The notes: generated from the sequence alone by a model not told the origin. A stretch of 54,418 bases of DNA from Clostridium sp. 27_14 (GCA_001916035.1 MNRQ01000025.1:1-54418), one strand, 5' to 3'; positions 34,292 through 42,429 are shown, numbered from the stretch's first letter. Numbers and translations are program-made.

Positions 34292-35680
34292 ATGAATATA
34301 ATATTAATTAATCCACCAAACATACCATTTTCAGAACAAAAATTATTAATAGAACCAATAGACATAATAACTTTAGGAACATATTTACAAAAACAAAATC
34401 ATAATGTAAAATTTTTAGATATGGATTGCAAAAAACTAGACTGTAATGATTTAATAAAATATATCAAAAACGATTTCAATCCAGAAGTAGCCATTATTTC
34501 TTATGACTATCACATACCATTACATACACAAAAAGCACTAGAAAACATTTCAAAAATCTGTAACAAATTAAAAGAAAAAAATATAAAAACAATTATGATA
34601 GGAAAAACAGTAACATATAATCCAGAAATAATAAATGAAATAAATTTTGATATTGGAATTATTGGAGAACTAGAAAACACTTTAAAAACACTATTAAAAT
34701 CAAATATTAACAATACACAAGAATTAACAAAAATAAGTGGAATCACTTTCAAAAATGGAAATGAAACAATTATAAATAAACCAAACAAAGAAAAATATGA
34801 TTTAGACAAAGTACCAATTCCAAATAGAGAATTAGCAGATTTAGAAGATTACATAGATATAAGAAGCATATTAACTAGTAGAGGATGTATAAACCAATGC
34901 AACTTTTGCCCAACATACAATTATTGGGGCAGTTGGAGAGGAAAAAGTGCAGAAAATGTTATAAAAGAAATAGAGTCTTTAATAAAAAAATATAACACAA
35001 AAAAGATAATATTTTTAGATGACAATGCTACAGTAAGTAAGAACAGAATGCAAAAAATAAGCAACATTATCATAAAAAAGAAAATAAATATAAAATTAGG
35101 ATGTCTTTCAAGCATAAATACTTATGACAAAGAAACATTTGAATTAATGCATAAAGCAGGATTTAAATGGATTCATTTTGGAATAGAATCAGGAAGTCAA
35201 AAAGTACTAAATAATAACAATAAAAATTTTGACATAGGCTATGCAAAACAAGTTATAAAAGAAGTAAAAGAAATAGGATTTAGAGTAAGAACAAGTTTTA
35301 TTTTTGACTTACCTACAACTACAAAAGAAGATATGCAAAAAACAATAAATTTCATATTAGAAACAGAACCAGATGAAATAAGAGGACATTTCTTAGCATT
35401 AAGATTAGGAACAACAATATATAATAAATTAGCAAAAGAAAAAGCAATACCAACACAATATATACATAGTGATAAACCATTAATAGAAAATGAAAAATAT
35501 ACAAATTCAGAAATGTTACAAGACATTGAAACATTAATAAGTAAACTAAAAGATAAAGAATATAAAATTGTAAAAAATGTAAAAGAATGGGAAAATCTAG
35601 AAAGTTTAAGAAATAAAGAAGGAAAAATCAAATTTTTATCATTTTGTCCTTCAAAATATGGAATAGATTGGGAGAAATAA
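34292..35680 (+). CDS. B12-binding-type radical SAM enzyme
   Basis: The 462-residue protein has an N-terminal Rossmann domain of the cobalamin-binding type (about 1-150, ILINPPNIPF, AIISYDY, TIMIGKTVT), although no cobalamin-ligand His motif is evident. The radical SAM domain has CxxxCxxC at C199, C203, C206 (SRGCINQCNFCPTYNYWG). It also has the downstream FLDDNATVSK and HFGIESGSQKVL blocks. Such enzymes methylate or rearrange unreactive carbons in tRNA, antibiotics and RiPPs. It opens a seven-gene operon and is directly followed, without a gap, by the kinase gene. Confidence 0.88.
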   Translation: MNIILINPPNIPFSEQKLLIEPIDIITLGTYLQKQNHNVKFLDMDCKKLDCNDLIKYIKNDFNPEVAIISYDYHIPLHTQKALENISKICNKLKEKNIKTIMIGKTVTYNPEIINEINFDIGIIGELENTLKTLLKSNINNTQELTKISGITFKNGNETIINKPNKEKYDLDKVPIPNRELADLEDYIDIRSILTSRGCINQCNFCPTYNYWGSWRGKSAENVIKEIESLIKKYNTKKIIFLDDNATVSKNRMQKISNIIIKKKINIKLGCLSSINTYDKETFELMHKAGFKWIHFGIESGSQKVLNNNNKNFDIGYAKQVIKEVKEIGFRVRTSFIFDLPTTTKEDMQKTINFILETEPDEIRGHFLALRLGTTIYNKLAKEKAIPTQYIHSDKPLIENEKYTNSEMLQDIETLISKLKDKEYKIVKNVKEWENLESLRNKEGKIKFLSFCPSKYGIDWEK

Positions 35681-36238
35681 GTGAAAAAGGTAATAGGAAT
35701 AACAGGCTCAATAGGAAGCGGAAAAAGTCATGCAGTAAAAATCTTTAAAAATATATGCAAAGAGAAAGAAATAGATGCTATTTTTTTAGATGTAGATGAT
35801 ATTAGAAGAAATATATTAAATGAAGCAAAAATAGACAGAGTACAGCTAAACAAAAAAATATATAATGACGAAAAAGCAATGAAAGAATACAAAAAATATA
35901 TAAATCCAAAAATAAAAAAATATCTAAGTGAACAAATAAGAAAAAATAATGTAGTTATATTTATAGAATGGGCATTATTATTAGAAGATGATTTATACAA
36001 CATAGTAGATAGTATAATAATGATTAACTGCAAAAAAGATACTCAAATAAAAAGACTAGAAAATGGAGACTTAGGAAAAGAAGAAATAGAAAAAAGAATA
36101 AAAATGCAACTAACAAATGAACAAAAAATAGATAAAATAAAGCAATTAAAAAAAGAGTTCTTTATAATAGACACAAGTAACAATCCAAAAGAAAATGAGT
36201 ATGAAGAACTTTTAAAGAAAGAGGGATTATATGAATAG
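35681..36238 (+). CDS. P-loop kinase related to dephospho-CoA kinase
   Basis: The 185-residue protein starts at GTG 35681. Walker A is GITGSIGSGKSH (about 6-17) and there is an acidic motif LDVDDIRRNIL. The lid/C-terminal region (QIKRLENGDLGKEEIEKRIKMQL, FFIIDTSNN) resembles the CoaE family. It may be the cell's CoaE, but its position between two radical SAM genes with an 8-bp overlap to the next suggests a role in the pathway. That role could be phosphorylation of a small-molecule or peptide substrate (inference). Confidence 0.72.
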   Translation: MKKVIGITGSIGSGKSHAVKIFKNICKEKEIDAIFLDVDDIRRNILNEAKIDRVQLNKKIYNDEKAMKEYKKYINPKIKKYLSEQIRKNNVVIFIEWALLLEDDLYNIVDSIIMINCKKDTQIKRLENGDLGKEEIEKRIKMQLTNEQKIDKIKQLKKEFFIIDTSNNPKENEYEELLKKEGLYE

Positions 36239-37184
36239 ATATCCATTTTGTTTATTTAGAATACCAGAAAATGGAGGTAGAGTTTTATGGGAAATAACAA
36301 ACACATGTAACTACCATTGTAGCTATTGTATATTTAGTAGTGAATCAAAAAAATATGAAAACGAATTATCAACAGAAGAAATAAAAAAAGCAATAAAAGA
36401 ATTAAAAGAAAACAATTTTACATATATAAAGTTTACAGGAGGAGAACCATTTACAAGAGACGATATGATAGAAATATTAAAATATGCAAGAAACTTAGGG
36501 TTTGATATGGATATATCAACAAATGGTTCTTTGATTACAGAAAAAATTGCAAAAGAATTGAAAAACATGAGTTTTCCAATGGTACATGTTAGTCTAGATG
36601 GAGAAAATAAAAAATCTCACGAATATGTAAGAGGAGAAAACACATTTGAAAGAACTTTAAGAGGAATAAAACATTTAACAGAAAATAATGTTTATACAAG
36701 AATCGGAACAGTAATATACAAAGAAAACGAAAATAAATTAGAAGAAATAGTAAAATTAGCAATACAACTAAAAGCAAATGAAATAATATTTTCATTTATG
36801 GAAGCAGTTGGAAGATTAGAAGGAGATGAAACTATTATCTCCAAAAGAGCTATAGAAAGTGTAAAAAAAGAAATAGAAAAAATAGCTATAAAATATAAAA
36901 ATGAAATAAAAGTCAAATATAGTATTACAGAAAATAAGAAATATACAACAGAAGAATGTTGCCAAGAATGTCCAGCAATAAATAAATTTTTATATATTAA
37001 TAACTTAGGACAAATATCGCCATGTACATGGGTAGTATCAAATTATCCAGAATATAAATCAGAATTAACATTAAAAAATAGTAATTTTACAGAAATAATA
37101 AAATCGCAACCTATACAAAAATATTTAAAATATATAAAAGAAAACCAAATAAAAGGATGTCCAGTAAATAGGAGAAAACAATGA
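36231..37184 (+). CDS. Radical SAM peptide/protein-modifying enzyme with C-terminal Cys cluster
   Basis: The 317-residue protein has the radical SAM motif at C26, C30, C33 (TNTCNYHCSYCIF), FTGGEPFTRDDM (about 65-76) and the DISTNGSLI block. The C-terminal part has grouped cysteines (EECCQECPA, SPCTW, GCPV) like a twitch/SPASM auxiliary cluster. This architecture is common in RiPP maturases and in heme/PQQ-type enzymes. It overlaps the kinase by 8 bp and the next gene by 4 bp. Confidence 0.85.
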   Translation: MNRYPFCLFRIPENGGRVLWEITNTCNYHCSYCIFSSESKKYENELSTEEIKKAIKELKENNFTYIKFTGGEPFTRDDMIEILKYARNLGFDMDISTNGSLITEKIAKELKNMSFPMVHVSLDGENKKSHEYVRGENTFERTLRGIKHLTENNVYTRIGTVIYKENENKLEEIVKLAIQLKANEIIFSFMEAVGRLEGDETIISKRAIESVKKEIEKIAIKYKNEIKVKYSITENKKYTTEECCQECPAINKFLYINNLGQISPCTWVVSNYPEYKSELTLKNSNFTEIIKSQPIQKYLKYIKENQIKGCPVNRRKQ

Positions 37185-38107
37185 AAATAGAATATATAAA
37201 TAAGAATACACCCAAATTAAATATAAAAGAAATAGATGTAAAAAATTTTAACAATTTATCACCAATATATTCATTTACAACAGAAAATATAGCAAGATAT
37301 TTTGAATATTTAGATTTTAAAAATAAAACAGTCTTAACAGTTGCAGCTTCTGGAGACCATATAATAAATGCATTTTACAAAGGAGCTAATAAAGTTTATG
37401 GATTTGATATAAACTACATTGCATTAATTTTTACTGAATTAAAATTAGTAGCACTACAAAATTTAGAATATGAAGAATTTTTACATTTTTTTATGATAAA
37501 TGAAAAAAATGACATAGAAAAAAATAAGAATGTTTTAGATTATAAAATATATGTAAATAAAATAAAAAAGGATTTATCACCAAATACATCAAAAAAATGG
37601 GACATATTATATAAAGAATTTGAAAATAATGGCTATAATTTAAGAAACTCATATATATTCAATAACAAATATGATAACAACAATGTAAAGATAAAATCAA
37701 ATCTGTATTTAAAAAGCAAATTAGATTATAACATCGCCAAAGAAAAAATTAATGAAACAATATTAATAAATTCTAATTATAAAGATATTAATCACAAAAG
37801 TTTGCCAAATTTAAACAATTGTGATATAGTACTAATGTCAAATATTAGTGATTATATAAAAAACATATATAACGAAGAAACAAGCTACTTAGAACAATAT
37901 ATAAATGATATTATGAAAAAATTTAAAAATAAAAATAATAAAATAGTATGTGCATATTTGTACAATATTAAAAACACTATATATAGGAGTAAAATAGATG
38001 ATCCTATATATAGAAAATCAATATTTAATAAATTAGATATTACATATAAAGAAAAAGAATTTAAAAGTGTAATAGATAATTGCACAGACAGTGTAATTAT
38101 TATTTAA
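37181..38107 (+). CDS. DUF3419-like SAM-dependent 3-amino-3-carboxypropyltransferase
   Basis: The N-terminal third of this 308-residue protein has the SAM-binding pattern of the DUF3419/BtaA family: VLTVAASGDHIINAFYKGA, then VYGFDINYIALIFTELKLVAL and the EEFLHFF block (about 48-105). Family members move the aminocarboxypropyl group of SAM onto lipids or other acceptors. The rest is Asn/Lys/Ile-rich and diverged. It follows the second radical SAM gene with a 4-bp overlap and immediately precedes the repeat peptide, so the peptide or a small molecule attached to it could be the acceptor (inference). Codons use more T than in housekeeping genes. Confidence 0.7.
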   Translation: MKIEYINKNTPKLNIKEIDVKNFNNLSPIYSFTTENIARYFEYLDFKNKTVLTVAASGDHIINAFYKGANKVYGFDINYIALIFTELKLVALQNLEYEEFLHFFMINEKNDIEKNKNVLDYKIYVNKIKKDLSPNTSKKWDILYKEFENNGYNLRNSYIFNNKYDNNNVKIKSNLYLKSKLDYNIAKEKINETILINSNYKDINHKSLPNLNNCDIVLMSNISDYIKNIYNEETSYLEQYINDIMKKFKNKNNKIVCAYLYNIKNTIYRSKIDDPIYRKSIFNKLDITYKEKEFKSVIDNCTDSVIII

Positions 38108-38121
38108 AAGGAGGTATTTTT

Positions 38122-38433
38122 ATGTCAGAATCAAGAAATGGAGAATCAAGATCATATTCAAGTTATACACCTAGTTATAGTAGTTATGGAGGAGAATCAA
38201 GAGGAGGAGAATCAAGATCATATTCAAGTTATACACCTAGTTATAGTAGTTATGGAGGAGAATCAAGAGGAGGAGAAAGTAGATATAGTTATTTTTCAGC
38301 ACAAAGAAATGAATTTATGGGAAGAATAAGATGTAAAACAGGTTCAATAAATAATGACATCGGAGATGATAGAAGAAATGTTATGAAAGAACTAGAAAAA
38401 GAATTAGGAAAAATAGAAGGTGAAAGTAGATAA
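38122..38433 (+). CDS. 103-residue Ser/Tyr/Gly repeat peptide, candidate RiPP precursor
   Basis: The ATG at 38122 has AAAGGAGG upstream; the longer frame from 38080 overlaps the DUF3419-like gene. Residues 8-29 and 30-51 are two identical 22-residue repeats (ESRSYSSYTPSYSSYGGESR plus GG). ESR occurs seven times, including as the last three residues (101-103). The C-terminal half (about 60-103) is charged and predicted helical, with a single Cys (71). It has no signal peptide. Its place in an operon with two radical SAM enzymes, an ATP-grasp ligase, a kinase and two SAM-dependent transferases suggests a modified peptide; the repeats would be core segments. This is inference. Confidence 0.72.
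   Translation: MSESRNGESRSYSSYTPSYSSYGGESRGGESRSYSSYTPSYSSYGGESRGGESRYSYFSAQRNEFMGRIRCKTGSINNDIGDDRRNVMKELEKELGKIEGESR
38143..38274 (+). repeat. Perfect 66-bp tandem duplication in the peptide gene
   Basis: Copies 38143-38208 and 38209-38274 are identical at all 66 bases and in frame, so duplication is recent or maintained by recombination. Copy number is likely to vary between strains. Confidence 0.92.
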
Positions 38434-39449
38434 TGCTAAATAATTCTGAATTATTAAAATTGCACACAAACCAAAGATTATTAGTAACAGAAATGCAATC
38501 AAGAGGAATTGATGTTAAGATTATCTACAAAGATATAGAACTGATAAAAGCAGAATATGAAAAACACATAGAATGGATTTTAGATAGAGATTCTTCTATT
38601 ACACCATATTCTGTTTCAATTATATGTGGAGATAAATATATCACTAAAAAAATTTTAGAAAAAAATAAAATAAGTGTACCAATAGGAGAAAAGTTTTTGC
38701 CAAATGAATGGAAACTATCTATAATTTACGCAAAAAAAATAGGATTCCCTGTTGTTATAAAACCAGTTTTCGGATCACATGGAGACAACATATACATGGA
38801 CATAGAAAACGAAAACGAGTTAAAAGATATTGTCCAAAATATTTATGTAAAAAAATTAAAAACATCTTTTATAATAGAAAAACAATTTGAAGGCAAAGAA
38901 TATAGAGTTTTTTTAACAAAAGAAGGAAATTACGCAGTTTTACATAGAGAGCCAGCTCATGTAATAGGAGACGGAGAACACACTATATTAAAACTCATAG
39001 AAATAGAAAATGAAAAAAGGAAAAAAAGAATAAATTGCCTATGTCCTATTGCAACAGATGAGATTACAAAAAGCTATATGAAAAAAAACAATATTTCAAT
39101 GGAATACAAACCAGCAAAAAACGAAAAAGTATATTTAAGGCATAATTCAAATGTAGCAAAAGGAGGATTATGTATTGACTATACTGACAAAATACATAAA
39201 TCTGTTTTAGAAAATTGTAAAAAGATTTTAGAAACATTTTCTGGATTATCTTATGTAGGTATTGATTATATGAGTAAAAATATTGAAAAGAATCAAACTC
39301 CAGACATGTATAATATTGTAGAAGTAAACACAGTACCAGGAATACATATGCACATGAAACCAAGTGAAGGAAAACCTAGAAATGTTGCAAAATACATGGT
39401 AGATATGATATTTCCAGAAACAAAGGAGCAAAAAAATGACAAAACTTAA
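38433..39449 (+). CDS. ATP-grasp ligase
   Basis: This 338-residue ATP-grasp amide or ester ligase resembles the ligase domains of GshF-type and cyanophycin synthetase enzymes. It has SIICGDKYITKKILEKN, the nucleotide-binding FPVVIKPVFGSHGDNI (about 106-121), FIIEKQFEGKEYRVF and YLRHNSNVAKGGLCIDYTD. The C-terminal metal site is YNIVEVNTVPGIHMHM. The start overlaps the peptide stop by one base (TAATG), which couples their translation and points to the peptide as substrate. It may ligate an amino acid or form a macrocycle (inference). Confidence 0.85.
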   Translation: MLNNSELLKLHTNQRLLVTEMQSRGIDVKIIYKDIELIKAEYEKHIEWILDRDSSITPYSVSIICGDKYITKKILEKNKISVPIGEKFLPNEWKLSIIYAKKIGFPVVIKPVFGSHGDNIYMDIENENELKDIVQNIYVKKLKTSFIIEKQFEGKEYRVFLTKEGNYAVLHREPAHVIGDGEHTILKLIEIENEKRKKRINCLCPIATDEITKSYMKKNNISMEYKPAKNEKVYLRHNSNVAKGGLCIDYTDKIHKSVLENCKKILETFSGLSYVGIDYMSKNIEKNQTPDMYNIVEVNTVPGIHMHMKPSEGKPRNVAKYMVDMIFPETKEQKNDKT

Positions 39450-40122
39450 TTTATCAGAAAAATCCAAAAACTATTATGAAGAAAACGACATATATGAATT
39501 ATTTAGTATAGCAGAAGACTATCCTAACAAAATATATAAATACTTACTACCAAAAATAAAAAATAAAACGATATTAGATTTAGGATGTGGAACCGGAAAG
39601 TTTATGCAAAAATTTCATATAGAAACAACTAAATATTATGGGCTAGACTTATCAAATGAACAATTAAACATAGCAAAAAGAAAAATAAAAGATAAGTCTG
39701 TAGAATTTATATGTTGTAGTGCAGAAAATATTCCGTTACCAGATAATTCAGTTGAAGTCATTATCTCTACATGGGTATTAGGTACTATTTTAGAAGTAGA
39801 CAGAAGAAATAAAGTTTTAGAAGAAATGAAAAGAGTACTAAAAAAAGAAGGAAGCATTTATTTAGTAGAAAATGACATTGGAGGAGAATTTGAAGAAATT
39901 AGAAACAGATATCCAAATATAAAAAGAACAAAAGATTATAATGATTGGATTGAAAGCAAGAATTTCAAAATTGAAAATAAACTAAAGACATATTTCCAAT
40001 TTAAAGATGACAAAGAAGCAAAAAATATATTTTCTAATATATGGGGAACAGAGATTGGAAATAAAGTAAAAAGCAATATAATAGAACAAAATATTATTAT
40101 TTATATATTTAGAAAATCATAA
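39436..40122 (+). CDS. Class I SAM-dependent methyltransferase
   Basis: The 228-residue protein has the canonical SAM motif I ILDLGCGTGKFM (about 46-57), YYGLDLSNEQL and the motif CSAENIPLPDNSVEVIISTWVLG. A LEEMKRVLKKEGSIYLVEND block follows. It belongs to the methyltransferase-11 type, with no substrate-specific signature. It overlaps the ATP-grasp gene by 14 bp and closes the operon. Confidence 0.88.
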   Translation: MTKLNLSEKSKNYYEENDIYELFSIAEDYPNKIYKYLLPKIKNKTILDLGCGTGKFMQKFHIETTKYYGLDLSNEQLNIAKRKIKDKSVEFICCSAENIPLPDNSVEVIISTWVLGTILEVDRRNKVLEEMKRVLKKEGSIYLVENDIGGEFEEIRNRYPNIKRTKDYNDWIESKNFKIENKLKTYFQFKDDKEAKNIFSNIWGTEIGNKVKSNIIEQNIIIYIFRKS

Positions 40123-40149
40123 AACTTTCCAAAAAAGTTAAAAAACTGG

Positions 40150-40177
40150 TTGACAAATGGAAAAAATATGATATAAT
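40150..40177 (+). promoter_or_regulatory. Promoter of infC-rpmI-rplT
   Basis: Consensus TTGACA (40150-40155) and TATAAT (40172-40177) are 16 bp apart, about 150 bp before infC. Confidence 0.85.
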
Positions 40178-40182
40178 AATAG

Positions 40183-40308
40183 CTGTTACAAGAAGAAGGA
40201 AAAAACTTCTCACCTTATCCGAAGGAAAAAGGTTATGCAAAAATAAATTCAAAAAGTATCAAATTTTTGTATAAAGGTGAATTGACTTGTAACAGAAGTC
40301 AATTTTTT
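40183..40308 (+). promoter_or_regulatory. infC leader attenuator (ribosomal protein leader)
   Basis: A terminator hairpin (40280-40288 with 40296-40304, then T-run) has loop-plus-arm sequence CTTGTAACAG (40286-40295). That sequence is perfectly complementary to CTGTTACAAG at the start of the transcript (40183-40192). The long-range pairing would prevent the terminator. Firmicute infC-rpmI-rplT operons are known to be controlled by L20 through a leader terminator, which fits. Confidence 0.8.
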
Positions 40309-40328
40309 ATTTATGGAGGTGTTTTAAT

Positions 40329-40838
40329 ATAAAACAAGAATTACCGATTAATGGACAAATAAGAGAAAAAGAAGTACAAGTAATAGGAGCAAACGGAGAA
40401 AAGCTAGGAATAATGGCAACAAGTGCTGCACTAGAATTAGCAGGAAAAGACAACTTAGACTTAGTAGTTGTTGCACCAAATAGTAAGCCAATAGTTTGCA
40501 AAATAATGAATTACGGAAAATACAAATTTGAACAAGCAAAAAAAGAAAAAGAAGCAAAGAAAAAACAAAAAGTATTAGAAGTAAAAGAATTAAGAGTTAC
40601 TCCAAATATTGAAGAACACGACTTTGGATTCAAAACTAAAAATGCAAGAAAATTTTTAGAAGCAGGAAACAAAGTAAAAATAACACTACGTTTTAGAGGA
40701 AGAGAAGTAAACAATGTAAAATCAGGAGAAACAGTACTAAATAAATTTATAGAATCACTAGAAGATATAGCAACAGTTGAAAAACAACCTAAACTAGAAG
40801 GTAGAAATATGTTTACGATTTTATCAAAAAAAGCATAA
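40329..40838 (+). CDS. infC: Translation initiation factor IF-3 with ATA start codon
   Basis: IF-3 prevents subunit joining and checks the start codon. The reading frame must begin upstream of the first ATG (40413) to include the conserved N-terminus (KQELPINGQIREKEVQVIG). The codon at the right place is ATA 40329, with GGAGGTG at 40315-40321. Non-canonical starts (ATT in well-studied bacteria) are a known autoregulatory feature of infC, since IF-3 discriminates against them. The 169-residue product has the linker and the C-domain with LRFRGREVNN. Confidence 0.88.
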   Translation: MKQELPINGQIREKEVQVIGANGEKLGIMATSAALELAGKDNLDLVVVAPNSKPIVCKIMNYGKYKFEQAKKEKEAKKKQKVLEVKELRVTPNIEEHDFGFKTKNARKFLEAGNKVKITLRFRGREVNNVKSGETVLNKFIESLEDIATVEKQPKLEGRNMFTILSKKA

Positions 40839-40872
40839 AATAAAAATCAAAATCGAAAGGGAGGAAAAACCA

Positions 40873-41048
40873 ATGGCAAAAAACAAGGATTAACAGCAAC
40901 AGGAAAAGTAAAAAGAACAAAAGCAAATAGAAGACACTTATTAGCAAACAAAACAAGTAGACAAAGAAAGACAGGAAAAGTATTAGATGCTTATGCTGAC
41001 AAATCATGCAAAAAAACAATTAAAAAATTACTACCATATGGTGGATAA
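40873..41048 (+). pseudogene. rpmI: Ribosomal protein L35, 5' end damaged
   Basis: The C-terminal three quarters of L35 is clear: LTATGKVKRTKANRRHLLANKTSRQRK from 40890 through to the ending LLPYGG at 41048, in the expected place between infC and rplT. The only ATG with a Shine-Dalgarno (40873, after GGGAGG) is in a different frame and stops at 40893. The usual residues between MAK and LTATGK are missing, so the 5' end seems to carry a deletion of about ten codons plus a frame change. No alternative start exists in the L35 frame. It is either real loss or an assembly error. Confidence 0.8.
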
Positions 41049-41086
41049 TCAATTAGAAAAGAAACAAAATAAGGAAGGTGAAAAAA

Positions 41087-41437
41087 ATGGCAAGAGTAAA
41101 AACAGCTAGAACAACAAGAGCAAGACATAAAAAAATATTAAAACAAGCAAAAGGATATTATGGTGCAAAACACTATAGATTTAGAAATGCAAATCAAGCA
41201 GTAATGAAATCTTTATCTTATGCATATGTAGGAAGAAAAGATAAAAAAAGTAATTTCAGAAAATTATGGATAGCAAGAATAAATGCAGCTGCAAGAATGA
41301 ATGGAACAACATATAGCAAAATGATAGCAGGACTAAAAAAAGCAAATGTAACAATAAACAGAAAAATGTTATCAGATTTAGCTATAACAGATCCAAAAGC
41401 ATTTAGCGAATTAGCAGAAGTTGCAAAAAAAGCATAA
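41087..41437 (+). CDS. rplT: Ribosomal protein L20
   Basis: This 50S assembly protein is the likely autogenous regulator of the operon. The 116-residue product starts at ATG 41087 (MARVKTARTTRARHKKILKQAKGYYG) with AAGGAAGGTG upstream; the GTG at 41078 is in the Shine-Dalgarno. The family's SYAYVGRKDKKSNFRKLWIARINAA block follows. Confidence 0.96.
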   Translation: MARVKTARTTRARHKKILKQAKGYYGAKHYRFRNANQAVMKSLSYAYVGRKDKKSNFRKLWIARINAAARMNGTTYSKMIAGLKKANVTINRKMLSDLAITDPKAFSELAEVAKKA

Positions 41438-41508
41438 TCAAAGTACCAAAAACTTTGAAGATAAAAAGGCTTAGCAAAATTCTAAATAAGGAATTAAGTA
41501 AAAATAGG

Positions 41509-41536
41509 GGGACAATTTTATAGTTGTCTCTTTTTT
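41509..41536 (+). terminator. Terminator of infC-rpmI-rplT
   Basis: The stem 41509-41515 / 41524-41530 (one G-T) is followed by T6. Confidence 0.75.
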
Positions 41537-41573
41537 ATATTATAGAAAAGTTCATCGAACTTCCTATAATATA
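41536..41573. other. Palindrome downstream of rplT
   Basis: TATATTATAG (41536-41545) and CTATAATATA (41564-41573) are perfect inverted copies, with an inner AAGTTC/GAACTT pair (41548-41553, 41557-41562). It could be a second terminator or an operator for the response regulator gene that follows. Confidence 0.5.
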
Positions 41574-41645
41574 AAAATACAGTTTGCTAAAGCATGAACT
41601 ACAAATTAAATAATTATTAATGCATAAACAAAGGAGGCATACAAA

Positions 41646-41924
41646 ATGAAAATACTAATAATAGAAGACGAATATAAGCTAGCAGATGCAATATCAGAAA
41701 TACTGAAAAAAGAAAAATTTACAACTAAAATAATAACAAACGGAGAAGAAGGAGAAAACGAAGCGCTAACAAATATATATGATTTAATATTACTAGATGT
41801 AATGTTACCAAACAAAAACGGATTTGAAATATTAAATAATATAAGAAAAGAAAAAATAGATACACCAGTAATAATATTAACAGCAAACGTGAAAAAAGTT
41901 CAAAAACATCTCCAAAAAACGTGA
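41646..41924 (+). pseudogene. Response regulator, truncated after half of the receiver domain
   Basis: The 92 residues begin as an OmpR-type receiver (ILIIEDEYKLADAISEIL; phospho-acceptor Asp in LILLDVMLPNKNGFEI, about 53; TPVIILTA with the conserved Thr). Homology stops there: the conserved Lys, the end of the receiver and the DNA-binding domain are missing, and no histidine kinase follows. AAAGGAGG precedes the ATG, so the fragment may still be translated. Confidence 0.8.
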
Positions 41925-41935
41925 AAGATAGAAAA

Positions 41936-41983
41936 AAGAACCTTTATTAGACTAAAAAGTTTAATAACAAAGGTTCTTCTATT
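41936..41983 (-). terminator. Terminator of the spoVA operon
   Basis: AAGAACCTTT (41936-41945) pairs with AAAGGTTCTT (41969-41978). Read on the minus strand the stem runs straight into a T-run. It lies 59 bp beyond the last spoVA gene. Confidence 0.8.
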
Positions 41984-42036
41984 TAATGCTTTCAAAAAAC
42001 TAACTATATTTAGAAAAAATAATGCAGAATTTTATA

Positions 42037-42429
42037 TTACTGCTTTTTCATTTTAGGCTTAGAAATCAAAGAAGCAAGATATCCAAAAAATACAGCAGCA
42101 GCAATACCACCAGCAGCAGCCTTAACACCTCCAGTAAAAGCACCAACAATACCAGACTGTTTAACACCCTCAATAGCACCTTTAGCCAGATTATAACCAA
42201 AGCCGGTTAAAGGAACTGTAGCACCAGCACCAGCAAAATCAACAAGATATTGATAAATACCAAGACCACCCAAAACAGCACCAGTAGTAACAAAAATAAC
42301 TAAAATACGAGCAGGAGTAAGTTTAGTTTTATCAATTAAAATTTGACCAATAACGCAAAGAAGCCCACCAACAATGAAACACTTTAAAAGAGATGGCCAA
42401 GCAAATATTTCAGCCCAATTCAAATCCAT
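42037..42429 (-). CDS. spoVAE: Stage V sporulation protein AE
   Basis: This is a membrane component of the SpoVA channel that moves dipicolinic acid into the forespore and out at germination. The 130-residue protein has about four hydrophobic segments and the family blocks FIVGGLLCVIGQILID, LTPARILVIFVTTGAVLGGLG, FAGAGATVPLTGFG and GGIAAAVFFGYLAS. It is third in the minus-strand order dodecin-spoVAC-spoVAD-spoVAE. Confidence 0.92.
   Translation of the reverse strand: MDLNWAEIFAWPSLLKCFIVGGLLCVIGQILIDKTKLTPARILVIFVTTGAVLGGLGIYQYLVDFAGAGATVPLTGFGYNLAKGAIEGVKQSGIVGAFTGGVKAAAGGIAAAVFFGYLASLISKPKMKKQ

Noticed and set aside
36231..37184. Second radical SAM gene as a housekeeping heme or PQQ enzyme
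   Set aside because: No heme or PQQ genes accompany it, and it overlaps the pathway genes on both sides; not excluded, but less likely than a peptide-modifying role.
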